Below are positions 25,895-33,983 of a stretch of DNA of 35,568 nucleotides, piece by piece. Origin of the DNA: Candidatus Avelusimicrobium gallicola (GTDB lineage: Bacteria; Elusimicrobiota; Elusimicrobia; Elusimicrobiales; UBA9959); NCBI GenBank assembly GCA_020722185.1, contig DYLH01000014.1, forward strand, positions 1-35,568, given 5' to 3'. The notes under the pieces were generated by a model. It was given only the letters and a program-made list of their open reading frames with translations, had not been told where the DNA came from and searched no databases. Each line of letters begins with the position of its first letter. Position 1 is the first letter of the stretch. Both the position numbers and the translations under genes were made by a program.

Positions 25895-27417
25895 AATTCC
25901 CCCTTCAAATATTTTTCCTTAAAGGATTGCAGTATTTCCTTCAAATTTTTCTCTATGTCTGAAGTAAGCTCTTTCTTGATTCTTATCTCACTAATCAGAT
26001 TCTCGTAATTCCTTTTAAGATACGAAATAAGTTTCTCTTCAAAATCTTTCACTTTTGACTTTTCAATTTCATCCATATATCCGCGAGTTCCGGCATAAAG
26101 AGATATCACCTGCTCTTCAGTGGCCATAGGATTGTATTGACCTTGTTTAAGCAATTCAACCATTCTCTCGCCTCTTTTTATTAAGTCCATACTTGCCTTG
26201 TCTAAATCTGAACCAAATTGGGCAAAAGCCGCCAGCTCATTGTATTGGGCAATATCGGTTCTAAGCTTTCCAGAAACCTGACGCATAGCTTTAATCTGCG
26301 CAGAACCACCCACCCTTGAAACTGATATTCCCACATTCACAGCAGGTCTTATCCCCGAATGAAATAGGGAAGATTCAAGATATATCTGCCCATCCGTTAT
26401 TGAAATAACATTGGTTGGTATATATGCGGTAACATCGCCGGCTTGAGTTTCTATAATAGGCAAAGCCGTAAGTGAGCCGCCACCATTTTTATCACTGAGC
26501 TTACACGCTCTTTCAAGAAGCCTTGAATGAAGGTAGAACACATCCCCCGGATAAGCCTCCCTGCCGGGCGGACGCCTTAAAAGAAGAGACATCTGCCTAT
26601 ATGCCTGAGCATGTTTAGATAAATCGTCGTATATTACAAGCACATGCTTTCCATTCCACATCAATTCTTCGCCTATGGCGCAGCCTGAATATGGAGCAAG
26701 GTACAAGAGAGGAGCAGGTTGAGAAGCCGAAGCTGAGACTATTATGGAGTACTCCATTGCCCCATTGTCTTCAAGCACTTTGGCCACTCTGGCTACAGTG
26801 GATTCTTTCTGACCTATGGCCACATAAATACATATAGGTCTGCTGGCTTGAGGCTCCTTTTTCTGGTTTATGATAGTGTCTATAGCAATAGCAGTCTTGC
26901 CGGTTTGTCTATCACCTATTATCAATTCCCTCTGTCCTCTTCCTATAGGTATCATAGCGTCTATGGCTTTTATCCCAGTTTGAAGCGGCTCTTTGACAGG
27001 CTGCCTCTCAACTATACCGGGAGCTATGATTTCAACCGGCCTAAATTTATTGGTTTTTATCGGGCCTTTGCCGTCTATAGGTTTTCCCAGAGGATCAACT
27101 ATTCTGCCTATCATGTCCTCGCCCACTGGGATTTCCATAACCTTTCCAGTTCTCTTAACCCTATATCCTTCCTTTATGAGAGAGTCCTCACCCATGACAA
27201 CCACTCCAACGCCTTCTCTCTCTATATTCAACACCATACCTGATACTCCACTAGAAAATTCAACAAGCTCTCCCACTACAGCGCTGCCAAGTCCATATAT
27301 TCTGGCTGTTCCATCCCCTATACTCACCACCTGCCCCACAGTTTCCAATTGCGATTCTGGAACATAACTTTCTATCTTGGACTTTATTATCTCAGTCATC
27401 TCTTCTGGTTTTATCAT
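25891..27417 (-). CDS. atpA: F1 ATP synthase alpha subunit
   Basis: 508 aa. Walker [10 protein letters not shown], the [10 protein letters not shown] lead-in, [15 protein letters not shown] and the Arg-finger region [17 protein letters not shown] are all present. It binds nucleotide non-catalytically and supplies the arginine finger to beta. TGAGGTG lies just before the ATG at 27417; the track's GTG two codons earlier is part of that Shine-Dalgarno and is unlikely. The 3' end overlaps hldD by four bases, an unusual neighbour, since atpG normally follows. Confidence 0.97.
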   Translation of the reverse strand: MIKPEEMTEIIKSKIESYVPESQLETVGQVVSIGDGTARIYGLGSAVVGELVEFSSGVSGMVLNIEREGVGVVVMGEDSLIKEGYRVKRTGKVMEIPVGEDMIGRIVDPLGKPIDGKGPIKTNKFRPVEIIAPGIVERQPVKEPLQTGIKAIDAMIPIGRGQRELIIGDRQTGKTAIAIDTIINQKKEPQASRPICIYVAIGQKESTVARVAKVLEDNGAMEYSIIVSASASQPAPLLYLAPYSGCAIGEELMWNGKHVLVIYDDLSKHAQAYRQMSLLLRRPPGREAYPGDVFYLHSRLLERACKLSDKNGGGSLTALPIIETQAGDVTAYIPTNVISITDGQIYLESSLFHSGIRPAVNVGISVSRVGGSAQIKAMRQVSGKLRTDIAQYNELAAFAQFGSDLDKASMDLIKRGERMVELLKQGQYNPMATEEQVISLYAGTRGYMDEIEKSKVKDFEEKLISYLKRNYENLISEIRIKKELTSDIEKNLKEILQSFKEKYLKGEL

Positions 27418-27429
27418 AAACACCTCAGC

Positions 27430-27954
27430 TTAAATCAAAACTTTCTTTCTTAAACTTTCAAGTCGGCCTTTGATAGATCCGTCTATAAGTAAATCGCCTA
27501 TTTTTATCTGAACGCCGCCTATAATATCTTCACTTTTCTCTCTTTCAATTTTTATTTTTCCGCCTATAGCCAAGGACAAAGCTTCCTTTATACCATCTAT
27601 TTGTCCCTGTTCAATGTCAAAACGAGAAATTAGAACAGCCTTCTTAATGCCAGACATCTCATCTGCAAGTTCAGCGGCTCTTAAAGCGATTTCTTTTATC
27701 AGAGATATTCTCTTGTTTGCCACAAGAATTCTTATCAAATTTAGAATTTTTGTCTGCCTTTTATCAATCAATATTTTTGATACTATTTCAAAAATGACAT
27801 CTGGAGGCAAACATGGGTTTGAAAGAGTTCGCAAATATGGAGAAAGGGTTGAGGCCGCCCAAGCTAGATCCTTTGCCGCTGTTTGATGATCTGAGCTAGA
27901 GGAAAGGAATGCCCTCGCGTATTTATTGAGGACGGCCTTTTTTGAATCTCTCAT
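27430..27954 (-). CDS. atpH: F1 ATP synthase delta subunit
   Basis: 174 aa, mostly helical, linking the top of F1 to the peripheral stalk. The N-terminal KYARAFLSSSSDHQ fits the usual YAxAL start, and the C-terminal IERE-KSEDIIGGVQIKIGDLLIDGSIKGRLESL segment is the conserved delta signature. The ATG overlaps the atpF stop as ATGA. Confidence 0.93.
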   Translation of the reverse strand: MRDSKKAVLNKYARAFLSSSSDHQTAAKDLAWAASTLSPYLRTLSNPCLPPDVIFEIVSKILIDKRQTKILNLIRILVANKRISLIKEIALRAAELADEMSGIKKAVLISRFDIEQGQIDGIKEALSLAIGGKIKIEREKSEDIIGGVQIKIGDLLIDGSIKGRLESLRKKVLI

Positions 27955-28466
27955 CCGTTCACCTTTTTAATTCTGCCACTGGCAATTTCTTTGGCCAAGA
28001 CATCAGAAAGCTGAGCATTTATTTCTTTGTCTATAACAGAGCCCAAAGCTTTCTCGCTGGCTAAAAGCGCTATTTCAAGCACCTTTTTTTCAAGCTGCCT
28101 TGATACCTCTAACTGTTGAGATTGAATCTCTTTTTTTGCATTTTCAAGCATCAACTGGGCTTGAGCTGATGCTTTTTCAATTATCTTCTCTCTTTCTAAG
28201 GCAGCTTCTCTGGAAGCCAATGATATTTTCTCTGATATTTCGCCAGAAAGTTTTTTTAGCCTTTCTTCTATTTCATTTTTGACAATTTGAGCTTCATCTC
28301 TTGCTTTTTTTGCGGCCTCTATGTCAGCCTTGATTTTTTCTTCTCTCGCTTCCACGGCAGATAGCAAAGGCTTCCAAACCGTTTTGGCCAGAATAAAAAC
28401 CAGGATTACAAAAATGAGCACTGTCCAAAATATCAGGCCCAATTCAGGCTTTATGAGAGCTTCCAT
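27951..28466 (-). CDS. atpF: Fo ATP synthase b subunit
   Basis: 171 aa: one N-terminal membrane helix (LGLIFWTVLIFVILVFILAKTVWKPLL), then a long charged, heptad-like helix (KADIEAAKKARDEAQIVKNEIEERL...) that forms the peripheral stalk dimer. Only one b-type gene is present, so the stalk is presumably a homodimer. Ten bases after atpE; four-base overlap with atpH. Confidence 0.94.
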   Translation of the reverse strand: MEALIKPELGLIFWTVLIFVILVFILAKTVWKPLLSAVEAREEKIKADIEAAKKARDEAQIVKNEIEERLKKLSGEISEKISLASREAALEREKIIEKASAQAQLMLENAKKEIQSQQLEVSRQLEKKVLEIALLASEKALGSVIDKEINAQLSDVLAKEIASGRIKKVNG

Positions 28467-28475
28467 TTTTAACCT

Positions 28476-28769
28476 TTATTTTGTCTGAACAGTTTCTGTT
28501 GCGTGATTGGCGGCAACATTTTCCTTAGGCATGCCAAAATTCATCAAGGCAAGAAGGCATATAACTAAGGCCAAGAAAGCCAAACCTTCTATCAAAGCCG
28601 CAGCTATTATCATTGTGGTTCTTATTGTTCCGGCAGCTTCAGGCTGTCTGGCTGTGCCCTCCAAAGCGGCTGTGGCAAGTTTACCTATGCCAAGCCCGGC
28701 GCCGATAAGAGTTATTCCAGCTCCTATTCCAGCTCCTATATAACCCATTCCGAGAAATGTCATGTCCAT
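28476..28769 (-). CDS. atpE: Fo ATP synthase c subunit (rotor ring)
   Basis: 97 aa, two membrane helices with the polar loop EGTARQPEAAG. The ion-binding Glu lies in helix 2 (AALIEGLAFLALVI). At the positions where Na+-type rings have Gln in helix 1 and Ser or Thr right after the Glu, this protein has Ile (GAGLGIGK) and Gly (IEG), so H+ coupling is inferred. The C-terminal tail of about 20 residues after helix 2 is polar and longer than usual. AAGGAGG precedes the ATG, the strongest Shine-Dalgarno in the operon, as expected for a subunit needed in many copies. Confidence 0.96.
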   Translation of the reverse strand: MDMTFLGMGYIGAGIGAGITLIGAGLGIGKLATAALEGTARQPEAAGTIRTTMIIAAALIEGLAFLALVICLLALMNFGMPKENVAANHATETVQTK

Positions 28770-28786
28770 TTTTCCTCCTTAGTTTA

Positions 28787-29551
28787 TCAATGCGGATTCA
28801 TGGCCGCGCCAGTAAATATAGCGGTCAGAAAAGCAAAAACATAGGCCTGCAAAAAGGCCACAAACAACTCCAAAAAAGAAATAAAAAGCACCAGCAAAAC
28901 AGAAACCGGCGCCGTAACGAAAAGTCCTAAGTACAAATTTATGGATCCAAAGATAAATATGAAGGATATAAATACGAGTATAACTATATGCCCGGCAATC
29001 ATATTGGCAAAAAGCCTTATGGCCAGAGCGAAAGACTTTGTAAAAAGCCCTATAATCTCTATGGGAAACATTATGGGATAAAGCCAAACCGGCACGCCGG
29101 ATGGCACCATATGCGAAAAATACTTTACAAGTCCCTGATGCTTAATGCCGGCAAAATTCATTAAAATGAAGCTAGTCAAGGACAGAGCCAAAGTGACGGA
29201 TATATTGCCTGTAGCAGTGGAAGCAAAGGGGATAAAGCCAAGCAAATTCATTATTAGTATGAAAAAAAATAGTGTAGAAAAATATGGAGTATAACCCTTA
29301 TTTTTTTCTCCAAGATTTGGGATCACTATTTCATCCCGTATGAAGAGGAGTATTATTTCTATCATGGATTTAAAAGGCCTAAGAAATAGACTTCTAGACC
29401 CTATTATCAAAGGAAAGACAACTGCGAGCACAAATGCAGTTATTAACATCATCAGTAAATGCTTTGAAATAGGCAGATTAAATCCCAGCAGAGAGAACCA
29501 TCTGTAAACATGGTCTATTATGTGATGCTCAAGTATTTCCTTTAATTCCAT
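28787..29551 (-). CDS. atpB: Fo ATP synthase a subunit
   Basis: 254 aa with five to six membrane helices. The essential Arg lies in SFALAIRLFANMIAGH, and FIPFASTATGNISVTLALSL and VAFLQAYVFAFLTAIF are family segments. It forms the ion half-channels next to the c ring. The minus-strand ORF at 28779-29087 in another frame is a shadow of this gene. Confidence 0.95.
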   Translation of the reverse strand: MELKEILEHHIIDHVYRWFSLLGFNLPISKHLLMMLITAFVLAVVFPLIIGSRSLFLRPFKSMIEIILLFIRDEIVIPNLGEKNKGYTPYFSTLFFFILIMNLLGFIPFASTATGNISVTLALSLTSFILMNFAGIKHQGLVKYFSHMVPSGVPVWLYPIMFPIEIIGLFTKSFALAIRLFANMIAGHIVILVFISFIFIFGSINLYLGLFVTAPVSVLLVLFISFLELFVAFLQAYVFAFLTAIFTGAAMNPH

Positions 29552-29559
29552 AGTGGATG

Positions 29560-29826
29560 CTACTTTTTCAAAGGCTTAAGCTCAAAAAGCACTTGAAAAA
29601 AAATAAGCGCTAAAGAATAAGCTATCAAGATTATACTTTTTTTAAAATTCAAAATCAAAATAGACAAAATTAGAAAAAAGAGTTTGTAAAAAAGGCCAAA
29701 AAGGTAAGAAGACATAAAATGGGCATTGCTCTTATTTAAGTGCTTTTTTAATGCAAGACGACATAAAAATCCATTCAAAGACCCAAAAAAAGCTCCAAGG
29801 AAACTGGCAAACCATATATTATCCAT
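29560..29826 (-). CDS. atpI: AtpI-like small membrane protein of the ATP synthase operon
   Basis: 88 aa, three to four hydrophobic segments, with a basic loop (RLALKKHLNKSN) after the first helix. It stands just before atpB, where ATP synthase protein I (AtpI, an assembly or ion-uptake factor) is normally encoded. The sequence is too hydrophobic and short for certain naming, so the symbol rests on position and size. It overlaps the upstream AtpZ-like gene by eight bases and ends eight bases before atpB. Confidence 0.6.
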   Translation of the reverse strand: MDNIWFASFLGAFFGSLNGFLCRLALKKHLNKSNAHFMSSYLFGLFYKLFFLILSILILNFKKSIILIAYSLALIFFQVLFELKPLKK

Positions 29827-30022
29827 TATTCCTCTTTATAAAATCTTTCCACAAAATATAAAAAACTGAAACTATTCCTAAAAAAGCTCCAGACAAAGTA
29901 AACCATGGTTTTGACGACAGTTTATTGTCAAGAAAATATCCAATAGAAATAAAGATCAAAACTGAAACACTCAATTCCAGTCCCAATTGTGCATAAGATG
30001 TCCACGCCTTATCTTCTTTCAT
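29819..30022 (-). CDS. AtpZ/AtpQ-type small membrane protein, first gene of the atp operon
   Basis: 67 aa with two membrane helices. SYAQLGLELSVSVLIFISIGYFLDNKL and the following PWFTLSGAFLGIVSVFYILWKDF match the 'ATPase gene 1' family (AtpZ/AtpQ) found at the head of atp operons, where it works with AtpI in c-ring or ion handling. The ATG follows GAAGAT-poor sequence without a good Shine-Dalgarno. It marks the start of the ten-subunit-plus-hldD transcript. Confidence 0.75.
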   Translation of the reverse strand: MKEDKAWTSYAQLGLELSVSVLIFISIGYFLDNKLSSKPWFTLSGAFLGIVSVFYILWKDFIKRNNG

Positions 30023-30051
30023 AACACAAATTCTAACAAAGAGACTTCATA

Positions 30052-30081
30052 TTTACATATAGGACTTAAGCCCCATACAAT
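30052..30081 (+). promoter_or_regulatory. Likely promoter of the endonuclease I gene, in the divergent atp/endA spacer
   Basis: TTTACA (30052-30057), 18 bp, TACAAT (30076-30081). The near-palindrome GGACTTAAGCCC (30062-30073) lies between the two hexamers, and GGACTT (30062-30067) recurs inverted as AAGTCC (30091-30096) across the -10. These may be operator sequence, but the evidence is only symmetry. The divergent atp operon promoter must lie in the same 115 bases; I could not pick a convincing pair for it. Confidence 0.45.
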
Positions 30082-30137
30082 ATTTCTCTAAAGTCCCTTG
30101 AGCTAAATCATATCTGTTGGTAGGATTTAGTTTTGTT

Positions 30138-30995
30138 ATGCTAAAAAATTTTAGACTGCTTCTTGCTCTGCTAGTATCGGTTTCCGCCTTAAATGCTGCT
30201 CCAAAAGCTGTGGACCAGCTTGGGCTTGATTCATTTGAAATAGATCTGCCAAAACCTGATTTTTCTCTTGTCAGAACTTTTGAAGACCTCTCCGATGACT
30301 TGAGTGGAGAAAATCTTTTTCAGTACTTACACAAGAGAACTGAGATAAAAACCCCACTCTCATATACGACATCCTCAAATCTCATGTTCTCCAGTGTAGA
30401 CAATTTCACCTGTGAAAATGGCAAATCTGGAGTTTTTGCCTTCTATTCGCTAACCTGCGTAAATGGCACCTCTTCAGAGGGTTCAGATTACCATGAAGAA
30501 GGCGATAAAAATGGAGATGGCTATAAAGAAGATTGCATGAATATAGAGCATATATGGCCACAGTCATTTTTTGATAAAAATTTGCCAATGCGCTCAGACA
30601 TGCACCACTTAAGACCAACTTTCACAAAGCCAAACAATGTCAGGGGATCCTTTTCTTTTGGCGAGGTTGAAAATTATGTTTACTCTGTAAATAGCGGGGC
30701 TAAATTTGACGGGCAATACTTTGAACCGCCCGACTCTGTCAAAGGCGATGTGGCAAGAGCTATTCTGTATTTTGTAGTGCGATACTATGACAAAAAAATA
30801 AAGCCTTCGAATTACAATGATTTTTTCCTATCCAAAGTGGAAACTTTCCTGAAATGGAACAGGATGGACCAGCCAGACTCTTATGAAAAAACCAGGAATG
30901 ACAGAGTATATGCCGCGCAGGGCAATAGGAATCCTTTCATAGACGATTACACTCTCGCAGATAGAATAGGTGAAAAAGTATTCAAGACTCACTGA
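30138..30995 (+). CDS. Secreted endonuclease I (EndA/Vvn-type, beta-beta-alpha-metal nuclease)
   Basis: 285 aa. A signal peptide (MLKNFRLLLALLVSVSALNA) is followed by the endonuclease I domain. The catalytic region reads NIEHIWPQSFF, then SDMHHLRPTFTKPNNVRGSFSFGEV, with the His, Asp and Asn residues expected for this family, which cuts DNA (often RNA too) non-specifically outside the cell or in the periplasm. A DKNGDGYKED stretch just before the active site resembles a calcium loop. Three Cys in the N-terminal half could form a disulfide. Start is the ATG at 30138; the track's TTG is upstream of the signal peptide and only a weak TAGGAT site is seen. Likely role: DNA scavenging for nutrients. 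Confidence 0.86.
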   Translation: MLKNFRLLLALLVSVSALNAAPKAVDQLGLDSFEIDLPKPDFSLVRTFEDLSDDLSGENLFQYLHKRTEIKTPLSYTTSSNLMFSSVDNFTCENGKSGVFAFYSLTCVNGTSSEGSDYHEEGDKNGDGYKEDCMNIEHIWPQSFFDKNLPMRSDMHHLRPTFTKPNNVRGSFSFGEVENYVYSVNSGAKFDGQYFEPPDSVKGDVARAILYFVVRYYDKKIKPSNYNDFFLSKVETFLKWNRMDQPDSYEKTRNDRVYAAQGNRNPFIDDYTLADRIGEKVFKTH

Positions 30996-31075
30996 AAAGC
31001 CTATTCAGTAAGAGAACAGATACTAAAAAACATAGAATAGATAGTAGAAATTGAGAGATTAAGTTTGAAAGCTGA

Positions 31076-31115
31076 AACTTTTGAACTTTGAAAATTTCTA
31101 ACTTTCGAACTTTTG
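31076..31115 (+). repeat. Imperfect 8-bp tandem repeat, five units
   Basis: Consecutive octamers are AACTTTTG, AACTTTGA, AAATTTCT, AACTTTCG and AACTTTTG, consensus AACTTTNG. Weak further units may precede it (31060-31075). The spacing is exact over 40 bp although the units differ, so it is either a decaying microsatellite or a row of binding sites upstream of secA. Confidence 0.6.
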
Positions 31116-31313
31116 AGCTAATATATTATCCAGACATATCTTTCAGAACTTTATTTTTGAAATCTTTATTACTTTTCAATATGCTTTCACTCAAAGCTCA
31201 TTCTTTAGACCTTACAGTCGTAAAGACATTTTATTCTCTATATTGAATATTTTAAATACCTCGTAGAATCTCCATATATATTGGACTTTTTTTGATTTTG
31301 AAAATTTTTGACC

Positions 31314-31343
31314 TTGGGTTTATTTGATTAAACAGGCTATTAA
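31314..31343 (+). promoter_or_regulatory. Candidate secA promoter with very short leader
   Basis: TTGGGT (31314-31319), 18 bp, TATTAA (31338-31343). The start would fall near 31350, only about 13 nt before the secA ATG, and no Shine-Dalgarno is present in between. Confidence 0.3.
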
Positions 31344-31362
31344 TTTGTTTAATATATCTATT

Positions 31363-33978
31363 ATGATAAAGAAAATTCTTGAATCATTTATTGGCACAAA
31401 AAGTGAAAGAGACATTAATAAAATAAAACCTCTTATAGATGAAATAAATTCCCTTGAAGAAGATTTTAAAAAGTTGACTGATGAACAACTGAAAAACAAA
31501 ACAACTGAATTCAAAAAAAGGCTAAGCGACGGAGAAACCTTAGACAATATCCTGACAGAAGCCTTTGCAGCAGTTAGAGAAGCATCTAGAAGGACAATAG
31601 GACTCAGGCATTACGATGTTCAGCTCATCGGCGGCATAGTTCTGCATCAAGGCAAGATTTCAGAAATGAAAACTGGCGAAGGTAAAACGCTTGTTTCCAC
31701 TTTGCCAGCTTATCTCAATGCGCTAAGCGGCAAGGGCGTGCACATAGTCACGGTCAATGACTATCTGGCTAGAAGAGATGCCCTGTGGATGTCGCCTGTT
31801 CACAATTTCCTGGGTTTAAGCGTAGGATTCATACAGCATGATATGTCTCATGAGGAAAGACAAAAAATGTATGCCTGCGATATAACATATATCACAAATA
31901 ATGAATTGGGCTTTGACTATTTAAGAGACAATATGGTGATGGATAAATCCGAAAGGGTGCTCCGCGGACTCAACTATGCCATTGTTGACGAAGTGGACTC
32001 CATATTGATAGATGAGGCCAGAACTCCTCTCATAATATCTGGTCCTGCAGAAGAATCAACTGATAAATACTACATAGTAAACCGCCTCATCCCCCTGCTA
32101 AATGCCAGATTCATAACTGAGAAAGAGGAAATAGAAGCCAAGAGAACTGGCGAAGATCTGGGGAAAGGTTATGATGCAATCATTGACGAAAAAAGTCACA
32201 ATGTGGTTTTAACTGAAGAAGGTGTAAAAAAGGCTGAAAAGATACTCAATGTTGGCAATATATATGACGATGTAAATGCCGGCTGGGCACATCACATAAC
32301 CCAAGCTCTAAGGGCGCATCATCTATTTAAAAAAGATGTTGAATATGTGGTAAAGGATGGAGAAATAATCATAGTTGATGAATTTACCGGGCGATTGATG
32401 CCGGGCAGAAGATGGTCTGATGGGCTTCATCAGGCAATAGAAGCTAAAGAACATTTGAGAATAAAAGAGGAAAATCAGACTTTGGCAACTATTACTTTCC
32501 AGAATTTTTTCAAACTATACAAAAAACTGTCCGGTATGACAGGTACAGCAATGACTGAGGCCGCAGAATTTGCCGAAATATACAAATTAGACACCGTAGA
32601 AATACCTCCCAATAAAAAATGTGTAAGGATAGATAGTCCCGATCAGGTTTATAGAACTGAAAGAGAAAAAAACAATGCCATAGTAGCAGAAATAGAAGAA
32701 AGGTGGAAAAAAGGACAACCAATGCTTGTTGGCACCAGATCAATAGAAAAATCCGAGAAATTGTCCCAGATGCTTAGAGCAAAGGGAATACCTCATCAGG
32801 TTTTGAATGCCAAGTATCATGAAATGGAAGCCCAGATAATATCTCAGGCGGGCAGAAAAGGCGCCGTGACCATAGCCACAAATATGGCTGGGAGAGGAAC
32901 AGACATAATACTTGGCGGAAATCCACCAGATCCTGAAAATCAGAAATTTGTAAATGAAGTCGGCGGACTACATGTGATAGGAACAGAGAGACATGAGTCA
33001 AGGCGTATAGACAATCAGCTCAGAGGCAGATGCGCTAGACAGGGGGATCCGGGAAGTTCAGTTTTTTATGTTTCACTCGACGATGAACTTATGAGATTAT
33101 TCGGTTCTGAGAGAATTTCTTCTATAATGGCAAGGCTTGGCATGGCTGAAGGAGAGGTGATAGAATCTTCATTGATTACGCGTCAGATAGAAGGAGCGCA
33201 AAAACGAGTTGAAGCAATGAATTTCGACACAAGAAAGCAAATTCTTGACTATGACAATGTGATGAATAAACAGAGACAGGCTGTATATGAATTGCGAGAC
33301 ATAATACTGGATGGCTCTGACATAGAAGACAGGGTGTGGAAAATAGTTACAGAAAGCGTTGAAGAAAATATACTTCAATACGCTTCAAATGAAAAATCTC
33401 CTCAGTTGTGGGACTTTGAGAACCTGAATATCTATCTGAAAAAATTTTTTGGTTTTGAGATTTCATCACCTGAAAATTTTCAGACATACGACGCCTTGAA
33501 AGAAGAAATTATGTCTCATGTGAAGGAAAGCTTTGAAAAAAGGCGTTATGACTTTACTGAAAGAGGCGTCGATTTCAAGGAAATGCAAAGAGTACTACTG
33601 ATTCAAATAATAGACCATAACTGGAAAAATCATCTCTATGAGCTTGACCATTTGAGAAAAGGAGTTGTGCTTAGAGCTTATGGTCAGAAGGATCCTCTAA
33701 TAGAGTATCAAAAGGAATCTTATGCCATGTTTGAAAATATGCTAAACAGAGTAAGGGAACAGATGACAGAATATATTTTCCGCATGCAGCTGCCGCCAAG
33801 AATAGTCAGACAAACCATCAATCAGACTCCGACTCAAAACAATCAAAATGCTCAGACGAAAAAAGAGCCAAGGGAAAAAAGTGAATCAAATTTTTCAAAT
33901 CTCAAAATAGGCAGAAATGATCCATGCCCATGCGGTAGCGGCAAAAAATATAAAAAATGCCATGGCAAAAACCTCTAA
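31363..33978 (+). CDS. secA: Preprotein translocase ATPase SecA
   Basis: Motor of the Sec export pathway, 871 aa. NBD1 has Walker A MKTGEGKT (about 102-109) and the DEAD-like motif VDEVDSILIDEARTPLIISG. The preprotein cross-linking domain follows, then NBD2 with TNMAGRGTDIILG and the RGRCARQGDPGSS arginine motif, the helical scaffold and wing domains, and the C-terminal zinc motif [21 protein letters not shown]. The track start is a TTG; the ATG at 31363 gives the family start MIKKILESFIGTKSERDIN. No Shine-Dalgarno precedes it. The lnt gene follows directly. Confidence 0.97.
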   Translation: MIKKILESFIGTKSERDINKIKPLIDEINSLEEDFKKLTDEQLKNKTTEFKKRLSDGETLDNILTEAFAAVREASRRTIGLRHYDVQLIGGIVLHQGKISEMKTGEGKTLVSTLPAYLNALSGKGVHIVTVNDYLARRDALWMSPVHNFLGLSVGFIQHDMSHEERQKMYACDITYITNNELGFDYLRDNMVMDKSERVLRGLNYAIVDEVDSILIDEARTPLIISGPAEESTDKYYIVNRLIPLLNARFITEKEEIEAKRTGEDLGKGYDAIIDEKSHNVVLTEEGVKKAEKILNVGNIYDDVNAGWAHHITQALRAHHLFKKDVEYVVKDGEIIIVDEFTGRLMPGRRWSDGLHQAIEAKEHLRIKEENQTLATITFQNFFKLYKKLSGMTGTAMTEAAEFAEIYKLDTVEIPPNKKCVRIDSPDQVYRTEREKNNAIVAEIEERWKKGQPMLVGTRSIEKSEKLSQMLRAKGIPHQVLNAKYHEMEAQIISQAGRKGAVTIATNMAGRGTDIILGGNPPDPENQKFVNEVGGLHVIGTERHESRRIDNQLRGRCARQGDPGSSVFYVSLDDELMRLFGSERISSIMARLGMAEGEVIESSLITRQIEGAQKRVEAMNFDTRKQILDYDNVMNKQRQAVYELRDIILDGSDIEDRVWKIVTESVEENILQYASNEKSPQLWDFENLNIYLKKFFGFEISSPENFQTYDALKEEIMSHVKESFEKRRYDFTERGVDFKEMQRVLLIQIIDHNWKNHLYELDHLRKGVVLRAYGQKDPLIEYQKESYAMFENMLNRVREQMTEYIFRMQLPPRIVRQTINQTPTQNNQNAQTKKEPREKSESNFSNLKIGRNDPCPCGSGKKYKKCHGKNL

Positions 33979-33983
33979 ATTTT

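Larger units (their letters stand above)
30996..31362. other. 367-base AT-rich spacer between endonuclease I and secA
   Basis: I see no gene in either strand. It begins with a small hairpin that includes the endA stop (ACTGAA/TTCAGT, 30991-31009) but has no T-tract, so it is a poor terminator. It also holds an imperfect octamer repeat (31076-31115) and a possible secA promoter (31314-31343), listed separately. The rest is A/T-rich with many TTTTGA/TTGAAA-like words. Confidence 0.6.

Noticed and set aside
26848-27367. Plus-strand ORFs of 131 and 124 aa opposite atpA
   Set aside because: Fully antisense to atpA, with no plausible start signal or domain.
28476-28769. Na+-dependent ATP synthase
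   Set aside because: The c subunit lacks Gln in helix 1 and Ser/Thr after the key Glu, so the Na+ signature is not met.
28779-29087. 102-aa minus-strand ORF with Tyr/Cys/Phe-rich sequence
   Set aside because: Same strand but different frame within atpB, whose essential Arg helix and family motifs are clear.
30991-31009. Terminator after endonuclease I
   Set aside because: The 6-bp AT-rich hairpin overlaps the stop codon and has no T-tract.
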